From positions 265,078-308,494 of the forward strand of contig BFEA01000870.1 of assembly GCA_003427395.1 (NCBI GenBank): DNA of 43,417 nt, in the 5' to 3' direction. Made by a program: the position numbers and the translations under genes. The DNA comes from Chara braunii. Taxonomy: Eukaryota; Streptophyta; Charophyceae; Charales; Characeae. The notes beneath the pieces were generated by a model, which saw nothing but the letters and a program-made list of their open reading frames with translations, was not told the origin of the DNA and made no database searches. Positions 32,060 through 42,069 of the stretch are shown here, piece after piece (positions within the stretch are counted from its first letter, which is position 1; each line of letters opens with the position of its first letter).

Positions 32060-32202
32060 TGCCATGACATTGTTGTGTCAGTTTCTTCATCCCTATTGCT
32101 TTTCACGGCCGTCTTGACGGTGGCAGAGGGTTTTTTTTCCTGTAGGAAGGCGATGGTGAGGAGAGGCAGGAAAAATGAAGCCGACACGACAATGCCATGG
32201 CA
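32060..32202. repeat. Imperfect 30-bp inverted repeat
   Basis: Arms 32060-32090 and about 32174-32202 pair over TGCCATG-CATTGT-GTGTC-G and TTCAT with three or four differences, around a spacer of about 83 bases. It ends about 80 bases before promoter 2. It could be the terminal repeat of a very short element. Confidence 0.55.
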
Positions 32203-32283
32203 TTTCCGTGGGGAGAGATGAAGTCGGGTTAGCCCGGGGAAGAGAGTTTGGTTAGTTTGGGGAGGGGTAAGTGGTCTTGCGGT

Positions 32284-32370
32284 ATATAAAGCCGTGTGTA
32301 ACAGTACTGTTCATTCATTCAAGCGAGGACTTCTTACGTTTGTAAGCGCTGTTTGTAAGTGCGGGTGAGT
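32284..32370 (+). promoter_or_regulatory. TATA and initiator-like promoter 2 with possible first exon and 5' splice site
   Basis: TATATAAAG (TATAAA at 32285-32290) is followed 25 bases on by TTCATTCATTCAAGC (32310-32324), the same pair as at 23673/23699. A consensus 5' splice site G/GTGAGT lies at 32365-32370, about 50 bases past the likely start of transcription. No convincing downstream exon is seen before the AT-rich region. Confidence 0.45.
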
Positions 32371-32639
32371 TTTCTTTGCGATCTGATATCGCAGGTTAGG
32401 GTGAGGAGCCGCACTCCGAGGTGTCATGCGGTGTCTGGTTGTCGTTGTCGTGTAACTCGTTTGGTAGGGGAAGCGAGGAAGACAACAGAAAAAAAAGTCG
32501 TGTTATTGAAAGCAAGTTTATCACATACCTTTGCGTATAACAACAGATTATTAACAGTTTATAAACTGTTTCACGGAGGGATTCATGAATATAAACAGGA
32601 AGCCAATCAATCTGGTTTGGCCAAACATTGATCATGTTC

Positions 32640-33240
32640 TCTGTGTTGTTATGATTGTTTTAAACTGTATACAAACAATTTAACAACAGTTGATATTCTG
32701 TTGAAAATTTTGCTCATGTGTTGAAAATTTGTTGACAAATAGTTGATATCATGTTGAAATCATGTTGGAATCATGTTGGAATCATGTTGGAATCATGTTG
32801 GAATAATATGGTTGTTCATTATGTTAAAAAAATAGCATATGTAGGCTGGCAAAACATTCAGAATTTCATTCTAGCACTCTTATCATAAAATCTTTACATG
32901 TCTAGGATTGTGTAGTAGATGTGGACGTCATGGAAATGAACTTTAGAATTTATGAATGTAAGATATTTACATATGTTCAGGGTTTTTTTTTTTTTTTTTT
33001 TTTTCCTCTCTCGCTCTCGCTCTCTAAATAGAAGGATGTAACGAACTTTGTTTGTCTTAGCATAAAATCACGCACATTCTTTACATTACCCACCAAAATC
33101 GCATACATTCTTATTCAACTGCACCTTCTTATTCAAGCGCAGTTCAATAAGTGTATCGTGAAATCGATATGTGTCTGTCTCGCAGCTTACTTGTGCAACT
33201 GCAGAGTTGACAGTCCAACAGGAAAAGACGAATAATATTT
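32640..33240. repeat. AT-rich region with short tandem units, no gene
   Basis: GTTGAAATC/GTTGGAATCAT units of about 12 bases repeat at about 32745-32812. A T run followed by CT/CG runs lies at 32983-33025. Otherwise nothing recognised. Confidence 0.6.
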
Positions 33241-33400
33241 ATTGAAGTGAGAACTCATTTTTTGTAATGAGGTAACTACATTTTATTATTTTGTATTCAA
33301 TATGTTTGTTCTTTTCCATGACGGCGGACGACTCGAAAACATATTATTTTTCAAATTGTGAAGTGTGAATAATGCTTTTATTCCGGGCGACACTTCTTGT

Positions 33401-33473
33401 GGTCGGTTGGTGTCTACATTTATGAGTTGCAACGGATATGCAAAGTCAATCATTCAATATGCACCTACCGATC
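33401..33473. repeat. GGTCGGTAGGTG hairpin, copy 1
   Basis: Arms 33401-33416 (GGTCGGTTGGTGTCTA) and 33458-33473 (TATGCACCTACCGATC) are imperfect complements around 41 bases. Confidence 0.6.
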
Positions 33474-33586
33474 ACATGCACAAACATTGTTAGAAACATG
33501 ATAGAAGACTGAAGATGATTGTAAAACAAAAACGCAATACCATTTATGAGAAGTGATTAATACTTAGAACATTCTAATATATGTAA

Positions 33587-33616
33587 GTTGGTGAAACTCC
33601 GACGAAACAGTTTGTC
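33587..33616 (+). other. Hammerhead-like motif, copy 2
   Basis: GTTGG (33587-33591) pairs with CCGAC (33599-33603) around a 7-base loop, followed by GAAAC, mini-stem ACA/TGT and TC. The upstream CTGANGA box is not intact here; the sister unit has CTGACGA at 34044-34050, separated by an AT insertion. A catalytic role is unproven. Confidence 0.35.
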
Positions 33617-33884
33617 ACAACTCCTCGTTGGTTCTTTTATTATTCCTCTCTACCAACTGTTCAGTTTGCAGTTCTGTCTAATATATATATATATATATAT
33701 TACAATGTATAAAATGTGGAATAAAAAAAAAAAAAAAAACTAACTTTTTGTAATCAAATAAGAAATTTTGTATATTTTTTTCTCTATCTTTGTTTTTTCG
33801 AAGAGTGACGAATGTCTCGGGAGCACATACATTGTCAAATTGTTAAGTGTCAATAAGTCATTTGTTCCAGGCGACACTTTTCAG

Positions 33885-33955
33885 GGTCGGTTGGTGCCTA
33901 CATTTGTGTTCTGCAACGGATAGCTAAGCCGTAAAATTATATGCAGCTACCGACC
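33885..33955. repeat. GGTCGGTAGGTG hairpin, copy 2
   Basis: Arms 33885-33900 (GGTCGGTTGGTGCCTA) and 33940-33955 (TATGCAGCTACCGACC) around 39 bases. Confidence 0.65.
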
Positions 33956-34099
33956 TCATGCGCAAACATTGTTAGACACGTGATAATAAAGTGAGGATGA
34001 TTATAAATTAGAGCGTAATATCGTTTATGAGAAGTGTTTAATCCTGACGACGTTTATATATATATAAGTCAATGAAATTCCAACGAAATATTTTTTTCT

Positions 34100-34275
34100 C
34101 AACCCCTTGGTTTGTTGTCTACTTCGTCCTCTTTGCCAACGGTTTCCGGTGTTGTTGTATTTGATAACATATATATTTATATACATATTATATATTTATA
34201 TACATATTATATATTTACATATATGTATATGTATACATATATATATATAGATATATACATATATTACAATGTGTA
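34100..34275. repeat. (TA)n-rich tract
   Basis: TATATA, ACATATATA and ATATTATATA runs, densest at about 34166-34270. A shorter TA run lies at 33681-33701. Confidence 0.8.
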
Positions 34276-34309
34276 AAATATGATGACTAAAAAAAAAAAA
34301 AAAGTGAAA

Positions 34310-35716
34310 TTGTGTTGGTACCATTTCTCTTATAAAATGACAGAGACATTTCTTTTGGTAGGTTGATGAGTAAATTTATGCCCTTTGGCTCATTCGGTCA
34401 TAAAAGAGTAATAATAACAAGTTTTAAAGTAGGGGCAAGAGCCTAAATATTTATGCAAACAATAAAGTTTTCAGATGTTTCTGAACTCATCGATACATGC
34501 ACAAGCATCAAGGTATAACCTCCTTAAACATCTCTCTCACGTGCATGTCAACAAAACATAGTCCGTGTAAAAATATAAAAACATTATAAAACCGTCACCG
34601 AACGTACATGGAATGTATTCGTTCCTTAAAATTCATATTACACTCGATATTGTACAAATAATGATAACATTAATTTGTCGTAATTTTCGTAACTAAAATA
34701 TAAAACGAAAGTCCTCAAATTTAGTTTTTGAACAGTCTAAAATTCGATGTTTTCTCTAAACACAGAAAACAATGTTATAGAACAGGTTTGAGATGAATAA
34801 GCATAAACAACAAGATAAACCCCCAAATACATAAAAACAAACTTTAAAACCATACCAAGTGAGCTTGAGAGCAATGTCACTCATAACGAAAAAGCAAGAC
34901 GATTGTTGAACGTATTGGTGGTCAGAGCGAATGAGAAGAATGTTTACGTAGCAGCGACATAAAATTACCCCTGCTTCGAGAATAATTATTTACAAATGCA
35001 AAGTCTACAAAATCGGACCATACCGAAGTTATCTTTCTAGCATCCCCTGTCCAGTTCACTTGTGTATCCATGTCATTGAAGTTCGCGGTGACAAGAACAC
35101 GACTTTCAAGAATTAAGCAAAACTTAGAAAAGTTTAATACAAAAAATGTGAACAACATGTTACAGACCATCTTCAACTACGTGAATCAAGGGACTATCAA
35201 AGCTATTAAAAGAAAGGACTTGTGTTGCTCTGTAATATTCGGCGTTCCTATCGACCACCTACCAAAAAAACAAGCCTACCATAGAGAAATGAAATGAAAT
35301 ATGACAATTCTACTTTATGACAAATGTGAGCATCATACGGATGCACTGGCAAAAACAACCACTCAATATCAGATTTAAAAAAAAATGACATGTCATCACA
35401 TGTTATCCACCACAGAAAAAAAAAATTTTGACAAAGTATTTCTTCTCCGTATAAAATGTGAATGACGAGCAGACAGAGGTTGATTCGACTATCGAAAAGT
35501 CACTCAATACACCGCTGAATACAAATATTACGACTTGTGATGATAATCCGATCGAAAGAGTGCGTCTTAAGCATATTATGTACGCATGATCCTACCCGTC
35601 CTTTAAAAACACATCAATAGACAAAAGAAATAAAAATTATTTAAAAGTCGAGCGTAAAGATACATCTAATTAATGACGTTCAGGATGTGCATCTTCTGCC
35701 TTCATGCGTTCCCTTG
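34310..35716. other. AT-rich region with no recognised gene
   Basis: Short frames only (84 codons at 34922-35176 minus, 75 codons at 35070-35297 plus, overlapping). I see no motif in either. Confidence 0.4.
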
Positions 35717-36490
35717 TCACAACACAGTTGAACCATTGTGGTGAAAAGTGAAATCCTCGTCGACGAACAAAGTGTCACGTATGTCACCGTCTTGTTTGAC
35801 TGACACTCCTGCTTGGAAAATAAGAAACGTCTTGTTTGCCACAGTTGTAGAGCGGTCGAGGTAGAAGATGTTAGAGTTTACAACTGTGTCTTGTGCTTGG
35901 ATCAATTTAATGATATGATTCTTGATGGCAACCAACTCAAAGATTTTGTCTGTTATAGATCCTCCCGGACGAGTCTGCAGTACATTGTTGCGTATGACCA
36001 TCGCTGCAAATGCGAGTTGTTGCAATGATACTCCGACTTCATGTCCTTTCCTCGCGTGTTGGAACACCCTTGTGAGCGCTTGCTGGAACGCCGGATCACC
36101 CCACGACTCTTTCCCACTACATCTCAATGTCATATTTTTTGACATTTCGTGTCTCATTTTTCTTCTCACATCATATCGTTTATCTGTTTGATTGACTCTC
36201 ACAAGAGGATATCCCTTTTCCGCCCAAAAATCATGTTTCAGGTTCCATGTGATCTCCCCCCTGATTGTTGTCATTACTCTGTTGCATTCGACAAAGATTT
36301 GTCGCACTCCACATTCTTCTATATACAATGTCATCTCTTCCACTGCCCAATCACCGATTTTATTGGTTGTCGATACAACAGACTGAAGAAATTGTTCCTC
36401 CTTCGGATAAAAAGTACAATCACCTGCAGACATATACGCGTACGCCTTCGCGACAGAACGCAAAATTCTGTCTTTTTTTTTTTTTGTCAT
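35717..36490 (-). CDS. Unknown protein, 257 codons, possible 5' frameshift
   Basis: I do not recognise the family. The frame is intact for 257 codons, is mostly hydrophilic, has no signal peptide or membrane segment, and has balanced amino-acid use unlike the low-complexity frames elsewhere. Notable stretches: DWAVEEMTLYIEECG, YPLVRVNQTDKRYDVRRKM, ESWGDPAFQQALTRVF and GVSLQQLAFAAMVIRNNVL. Its ATG sits in an A-run (36474-36486) that encodes MTKKKKD and overlaps by ATGA with the end of a minus-strand frame (36487-36684) whose C-terminus reads KRDGYYLHHHEGTDYK. That suggests one longer gene split by a one-base change in the homopolymer, or an exon junction. It lies downstream of the Ulp1-like pseudogene on the same strand, so it may be another gene of the same element. 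Confidence 0.5.
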   Translation of the reverse strand: MTKKKKDRILRSVAKAYAYMSAGDCTFYPKEEQFLQSVVSTTNKIGDWAVEEMTLYIEECGVRQIFVECNRVMTTIRGEITWNLKHDFWAEKGYPLVRVNQTDKRYDVRRKMRHEMSKNMTLRCSGKESWGDPAFQQALTRVFQHARKGHEVGVSLQQLAFAAMVIRNNVLQTRPGGSITDKIFELVAIKNHIIKLIQAQDTVVNSNIFYLDRSTTVANKTFLIFQAGVSVKQDGDIRDTLFVDEDFTFHHNGSTVL

Positions 36491-36684
36491 TTGTAATCCG
36501 TCCCCTCGTGGTGGTGCAAATAGTATCCATCTCTCTTTCCTGCATCTCTGGTTTGCTTGTTTTGCACTTTTAGCGATCTATATCGAAAACACACATATTT
36601 CATAATGAACCGACAAGATACCAACGCCGAATGAAAAGTCAATATATTACTCATTGTGATAATTATTTTGAAGGGTAACTTCAT
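36487..36684 (-). pseudogene. Possible upstream part of the 257-codon unknown protein
   Basis: Minus-strand frame ending in TGA that overlaps the next frame's ATG (ATGA). Its last 30 codons are charged and protein-like (SLKVQNKQTRDAGKRDGYYL), its first 30 hydrophobic and less convincing. A possible 3' splice site (ATATAG) precedes the convincing part. Could be an exon or a frameshifted N-terminus. Confidence 0.3.
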
Positions 36685-36689
36685 TAATA

Positions 36690-37640
36690 AAAAAAAAAAC
36701 TTGCAATTGTACTTTACGCATTCCCTCTGTCAGAACACACCTTTATACAACCGTACTTGACTTAAAAACAAACTTGTACACATTGTTGACGAGAGAGTGT
36801 CAAATTGTTTTTTTCCTTAAGTGTATGTTGAACGTTTTTCTTGACTCTTACGTAGTTTCTTTTTTATCGTTTACATCATTTTAATGAAGCATCATATGAA
36901 ACACACTTGCACATTGATAAACAATGACTTGTTTTTATAAAAATGTATATATACCTTTCTTTCATGAACGAAACTGCTCCGTATGTTCATCGTCGTCTTC
37001 ATGATCCCCCTGTAAAATATCTTCATCTTTTTCAAGATCTTCGTCCTCTTCTTCGTCATCTCTGCCATTTTTTTGGAACTACGAATCACTCGTAACGTTG
37101 TGTATTCAAGATCAATCTTCCCGGCACATTGAGCATTTAGACAATAAAGTGAGAATCTTCATGTATTGAGTTTCAACTACTTAATTACTACTTTGTATTC
37201 CTACACATATACCAAAAATATATCATTTTCAAGGAACATGATATACTCTCTTACCCAGCGACCAAGACATGCTACAAAGTCGGTCCAAGACGTGTTTATA
37301 AAAGATTCTATAAAACTAAACAGTAGATCAGTTTTGACTCAAACAATGACATTATCGATAACAACTTCAAAAATAAAAACATTTGAGAACAACACAAATT
37401 TAGTTATGCAGACAGTGAGTTCAACATACTTACTATACTATTTTTATTCAATTAACACAATTATTAAAGGAGAAGACAGTTACAATATTCGATGTCATTA
37501 TGCGGCGCAAAAATCCAAAATAGTGCAACGCAACCGATCATCGACATTTCAATTAGCACCTCGATAATTGCTTGTATCACCCGCAATAGACACCCTTTCA
37601 TTGTCATCGCAAGTCCTGCATTGGCGAACACTCACCTTTA
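36690..37640. other. AT-rich region with no recognised gene
   Basis: Frames of 65 codons (36892-37089 minus, Lys-rich) and 133 codons (37166-37567 plus, Ser/Thr/Asn-rich) lack any motif that I know. Confidence 0.4.
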
Positions 37641-37646
37641 ATGTAC

Positions 37647-37648
<2 letters not shown>

Positions 37649-37677
<29 letters not shown>

Positions 37678-37760
37678 CTCTCTCTCTATCTATCTATCTA
37701 TCAATCTATATATATATATATCAATCTAGCTATCTATCCATCTATCTATCCATCTCGATC
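37649..37760. repeat. T run plus (CT)n, (ATCT)n and (TA)n
   Basis: A run of about 28 T followed by CT and TATC/TATA repeats. On the minus strand this is microsatellite followed by an A run, about 140 bases past the Ulp1-like frame, so it could be a fossil poly(A) tail. Confidence 0.75.
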
Positions 37761-37896
37761 TCGATCTGCGCAACAACATCTTGTTGTCTATCCTCTTGTT
37801 GTCTATCCTCATGGAGAAACACTTTAATCTTCATCATTCGACTCAAATCAGAATCTTATCCCATGAGTGATAGTATCGATGAACAAAAATATACCC

Positions 37897-39216
37897 TTAA
37901 GGATTGTCGGTGTCCTCCTTCAATTCCCCTTCAAATAATATCTTCATTTCATCTTCTATCATCACGTCACCGAGTTTTTTCTCCTTTGCGATATGTCTTG
38001 CTACACATTCCATGATTTCGACACGCTTTTCTGAGATAACATGAGAATCAACTTTCATTCTGTTTATGACACTCTCAAGTTGTTCTGCATAAATATGATC
38101 GTCAGACGTCAACTCAGCAAAGTGTCTGATGATCTTTTGTCCATAAACACATGTATGTAGCCCGCAATCGTCCTCATTGTCTTGTTGTGCACACTTCACG
38201 CGGATCATGTCTTTTCCAACCAATTTTCTGCACGCAGCCCACTATGTTGTTTCTTCAGAGCGTGTAGGATGTCGTCCCTCTGCATTGTGAACCAGAAATT
38301 CATCGCGGATCCAACAGCGCAATGCACTCCAATTCGGCTCAGAGATTCATCGCAACGAGTTGAAATACATCATAGTCGGTCCCTCCTTGTCGTTTTTTAT
38401 GGTTCCTTTGACAAAATCACCTACATTAATCATCACTAACAATGTCCAATGTTTCTTGTTCCAAACAGGAACGATAATTATTTTGTTGTCCCAAATCTTC
38501 GGAGCGTACGAAAAAGCCAAATTTTTTGGCCGGCCCTGAGTCAGTCTTTGCATGCAGTCTGTCATTGTTTTGCCAACTGTCAGTTTTCCTTCTATGTGTG
38601 TATACCACATCTCCGAGCATACAAAAACAGCGCTTTGTCCAACCGACTGTGCAACATCTATGACAATTGACTGTAAAATATAATCAATCATAGTGCCGTG
38701 CAACCACTTGCCATCTCTCACACGCGCGATGTGAAATTCTTGCAGACTGAAACTTTCACCAATTGAAGTGACGAAATTGCAAGGAAGCAAATATGAAATG
38801 TTCATTTCTCTAATGAATTCATATTTTTTTCTCGTCTCTGATGCGCAGCCCCATAATCCTCCCATGCGATCCCAACAATGCCCTGCATGTGGACAGATAT
38901 CATATGCATCCGCATACCACGCATCTTGCAAGAGCACAACTTTTCCTTTTTGCAAGTTTTTCAGCGTTATCGGTTCGTGTTTCTGTCCATCGTCTCCAAG
39001 GTATTGAAAAACGTTCGTCGGATCTGATATATCAATTTCATTTTGCTTTGTGAGGTCGATCTCAATACGTTGTCCTGGACTTAGTTGTGTCTCCTGGTCT
39101 TCTGAGGTAGTTGTCGTTTTCTTCTACATCGACTCGGAATGAGTCTTTGTAACGTCTTCTGTAACACCTTCAGCAGAACTTGATGGGATTCGTCGAGGGA
39201 TTTTAAATGACATCAT
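37897..39216 (-). pseudogene. Ulp1/SENP-type cysteine protease (C48), three in-frame stops
   Basis: One minus-strand frame of 440 codons from ATG 39216 to TGA at 37897-37899 keeps its phase throughout but contains TAG (39124-39126), TGA (38347-38349) and TAG (38242-38244). The C48 catalytic series is present in family order: His in NKKHWTLLV (codon 256), Asn in MYFNSL (codon 286, where the family has Asp or Asn), Gln in QQDNEDDCGLH (codon 345) and Cys in DCG (codon 351). Family members remove SUMO or process precursors; Ulp1-like domains are also carried by plant Mutator-type elements and by Mavericks. I infer that this one belongs to a mobile element because of the AT-rich repeat setting and hairpins around it. 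Introns or readthrough could explain the stops, but simple decay is likelier. Confidence 0.8.
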
Positions 39217-39287
39217 CACTGTACTTCTCGCACGTGTCGTCCTTTTGCCACTCCAATGGATTGCAATAGGTTAGTTTTTTTTTATCG

Positions 39288-39364
<77 letters not shown>
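39288..39364. repeat. (GA)n microsatellite
   Basis: About 65 bases of GA with one AAAG interruption, about 70 bases upstream of the Ulp1-like start. Confidence 0.95.
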
Positions 39365-39928
39365 CAGACATACAGACAATCAGAGAAAGAGAGAGTATTT
39401 CATAAGAGTGCGGCGATTCAAGGAAGAATAAAATGATTTAACAATATATATGAGAAATGCATTATGGCAGCTTTGATGCACCACTCCAATGTGAGGGTGG
39501 ACACACTCATTTTATTGCAGTTAATACTTGCATGCTAACTTTGAGAAATGCAGTATGTCACTAAATCGACGAAACATGTACTTCATGCTATTTGAATGTT
39601 TTTTTTTACAAAAAAATAAAACGAAATAAAAATCTTAACACATCATTGTGTACATGAACACCACCACCTCCATTCTATCAGGTATATTGCGCTCCATTCC
39701 GTTCTACATATCCGATACACCGATGATAGTGAAATATTTTTCAATCACGTGTCTGCTTAACAACTGTTATGTGCCATGAATCAACAGGTTTATAGTATTT
39801 TAACGTAGATTCCATCAACTGTGTCGGGTACCTTGTGCACCTTTGATCAACGACACACAAGTTCTATAAATAAAAACATGTAACAATCAATTTTTTGTTT
39901 GATGATTATGTATGAAAATTTTTGCAAT

Positions 39929-39999
39929 GGTCGGTAGGTGCATACTAATTTTTACACAATCAAGGTGTTAAGCATCTAAATCATATGCACCTACCGACC
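39929..39999. repeat. GGTCGGTAGGTG hairpin, copy 3 (perfect)
   Basis: Arms GGTCGGTAGGTGCATA (39929-39944) and its exact complement (39984-39999) around 39 bases. Confidence 0.85.
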
Positions 40000-40055
40000 C
40001 TTCTTGTCGTTCATAATGAAAATTATGTTTGATGGTTATGTAAAACTTATGCAAT

Positions 40056-40126
40056 GGTCGGTAGGTGCATACGAATTTCTACACAATCAATGTGTTAAGC
40101 CTCAAAATCATATGCACCTATCGACC
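40056..40126. repeat. GGTCGGTAGGTG hairpin, copy 4
   Basis: Arms 40056-40071 and 40111-40126, 15 of 16 paired with the odd one a G-U. It lies 127 bases after copy 3 as part of a direct repeat that includes TTTGATG-TTATGTA and CTTCTTGTCGTTCAT. Confidence 0.85.
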
Positions 40127-40277
40127 CTTCTTGTCGTTCATTAATGTAGAAATAAAAACTCGAAATGTATATAATATTCATGTGAAACTACAAATGTTAT
40201 AGTACAAACAAAAATATTTAAATTATTGTTTCCTTCGACATTCACAGTAGATAGGAAGGGTTGATAGGAGTAGATAA

Positions 40278-40348
40278 GGTCGGTAGGTGTATACAACTTT
40301 TTGTCTTAACACATTGCTTGTGTTGAAATTAGTATTCACCTACCGACC
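40278..40348. repeat. GGTCGGTAGGTG hairpin, copy 5
   Basis: Arms 40278-40293 and 40333-40348, 15 of 16 paired, with a different loop sequence of the same 39-base length. This argues that the stem and spacing are kept while the loop drifts. Confidence 0.85.
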
Positions 40349-40359
40349 ATAGCGTGTAT

Positions 40360-41100
40360 TTTATAAAAAATAACTATTATATATATTTTTGCATTGTTAC
40401 ATGCTCGTATGTATGTTCATAATTATATCTTTGTGAGATTGAAATAAACAAAATAAAAAGTAAAAACACAAGCTTGAATATAAATAATTTGTTCTCCAAA
40501 AAGCGATTCTCAATAGAGGTTCGATACGTTCATAACACTTAAAGGCTTAACACATTTTGTGTCCTGAAGGTAGTAAACACCCTCCGATAATTGTAGACGT
40601 CATGAAAAAAATCACGAATGGACACTTCATTATATATCTTTATATGTGCGTTTATTTGAGATAGATAGAAAGAGAAACCGATAAATAGAGTATCGAGTGA
40701 TTCATTTGGCCACTCACCTCACGACGGGTGCACCTAATTATTAGTTTCCCTAGCGAGGAAGACTTAATATATGTCGGTTGCAATGAAAGCGATGAAATTC
40801 AAAAATAGATGATGAAATTCCCCACAAACTAATTATATATATATATATAGGCTGCCATAAAACCGATCCGAAAATGTCTCCTCCAGACGTCTCCAAAAGA
40901 CAGTCGGGATGAAGTTGTCCGGGATCATGGACAATAGCTTTCTGGCCAAAAACAAAAAGAAAAAAAAAATGGTGAGGGTCTGCACGACATTAGACCGCCC
41001 CCCCCAAAAATAACATTTCATGTTATTTTGAGCAAATACGAATAAAATTTCACGAAATGAGGGAGACGGGTGAGGGTTAATGAAGGGCCCGCTGCTAGAC
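40360..41100. other. Region with no recognised gene
   Basis: AT-rich to about 40850 with a TA run at 40835-40849, then less so. No coding or RNA gene is seen. Confidence 0.4.
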
Positions 41101-41109
41101 ACAGTGACG

Positions 41110-41440
41110 AGGACCGGATGAAGAAGAAGAAGAAGAGGAGGAGGGAGATAAAGAGGAGGAAGAGGAAGAAGAACAAGAAAAGTAAGAGGAATATAAGGAG
41201 GGGGTATAGACGATAGAGGATCCCGACGAGGCAAAAGAAGAAGAGCAAAAGGAGGAAGAAGATTGGGAGAAGAAGGAGGAGAATGGGTTGAGGAAGAAGA
41301 GGAGGAGGAAAGGAAGGAGCCCCCCCGCAGTGGAGGAGGAGGAATGGGGTCAATCCTTCTAGTGTACGACGAGGAGGAAGAAAAAGAAGAAGAATAGTAA
41401 GGGGGTACCTGCTGGTCGAGGAGGAGGAGGAGGATGACTT
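41110..41440 (+). repeat. Polypurine tract (GAA/GGA)
   Basis: GAAGAAGAGGAGG-type sequence on the plus strand, like 11520-12420. Minus-strand frames read Leu/Phe/Ser runs and are not genes. Confidence 0.8.
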
Positions 41441-41658
41441 TTTCATTTTCACCGCAGTCTTTGATGATTTTTATTATTTTTTAATTCAATTTGACTCTTA
41501 ACTTGTCAAGATATACCTCACTTCTAAAAGAACCCACAATATTTTTTCCGAAAATATAATAAAAAAATTGTAGCCCTACAATCAAAAGAAACAAGGATAA
41601 AAAAAAAAAAACCTAAAAAACACGAAATACACACTTGGAGATTAGATGCACTTATTGT

Positions 41659-41808
41659 GTCTTTGATGTTTTCGCTCTCTGAACCATGCAGCTCAAATAT
41701 ACAAAGCTTAACATATTGTCGCAATTCAAATATACAGCTCAACAAAGGACCACAACACATACATGCAAATGTTGTCTCTTTGATGTTTTCGCTCTCTGAA
41801 CCATGCAA
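41659..41808 (+). repeat. 29-bp direct repeat
   Basis: TCTTTGATGTTTTCGCTCTC and the following TGAACCATGCA occur at 41661 and 41779, 118 bases apart. TTCAAATATACA-type sequence also repeats inside. Confidence 0.85.
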
Positions 41809-41830
41809 GCGCTTACATAAGGATGAATAT

Positions 41831-41833
<3 letters not shown>

Positions 41834-41909
<76 letters not shown>

Positions 41910-41910
41910 N

Positions 41911-41960
<50 letters not shown>
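41834..41960. repeat. (GA)n microsatellite
   Basis: About 126 bases of GA with one N at 41910. Confidence 0.95.
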
Positions 41961-41961
<1 letters not shown>

Positions 41962-42069
41962 GCTCGGACTGCACAGTCATTGCAGTACTGGAATGTATGC
42001 GGCCGCGGCCATTTACAGATATGACATATTAATTTATGAGAGCTATTTATTTTTAATACTTTTACTCAT

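Larger units (their letters stand above)
33250..34310 (+). repeat. Two tandem units of about 0.48 kb with hairpin and hammerhead-like motif
   Basis: Unit 1 (about 33250-33735) and unit 2 (about 33736-34290) align through GGCGACACTT, GGTCGGTTGGTG, CTACATTT-TG, CAACGGATA, GCAAACATTGTTAGA, TTTATGAGAAGTG, TGAAA-TCC-ACGAAA, CTC-TTGG and an AT run. Corresponding sites are 483-484 bases apart. A third, truncated relic starts near 34330 (GACATTTCTTTTGGTAGGTTG). Each unit holds the hairpin described separately and a stretch homologous to 879-955. No protein frame is present. Confidence 0.75.

Noticed and set aside
32365-32394. A 30-base intron from GTGAGT to GCAG
   Set aside because: Too short for splicing. 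The 5' site may be real but its partner is not identified.
36149-36573. Plus-strand frames of 64-115 codons at 36.1-36.6 kb
   Set aside because: Antisense to the better-supported 257-codon minus-strand frame; Phe/Ser/Cys-rich.
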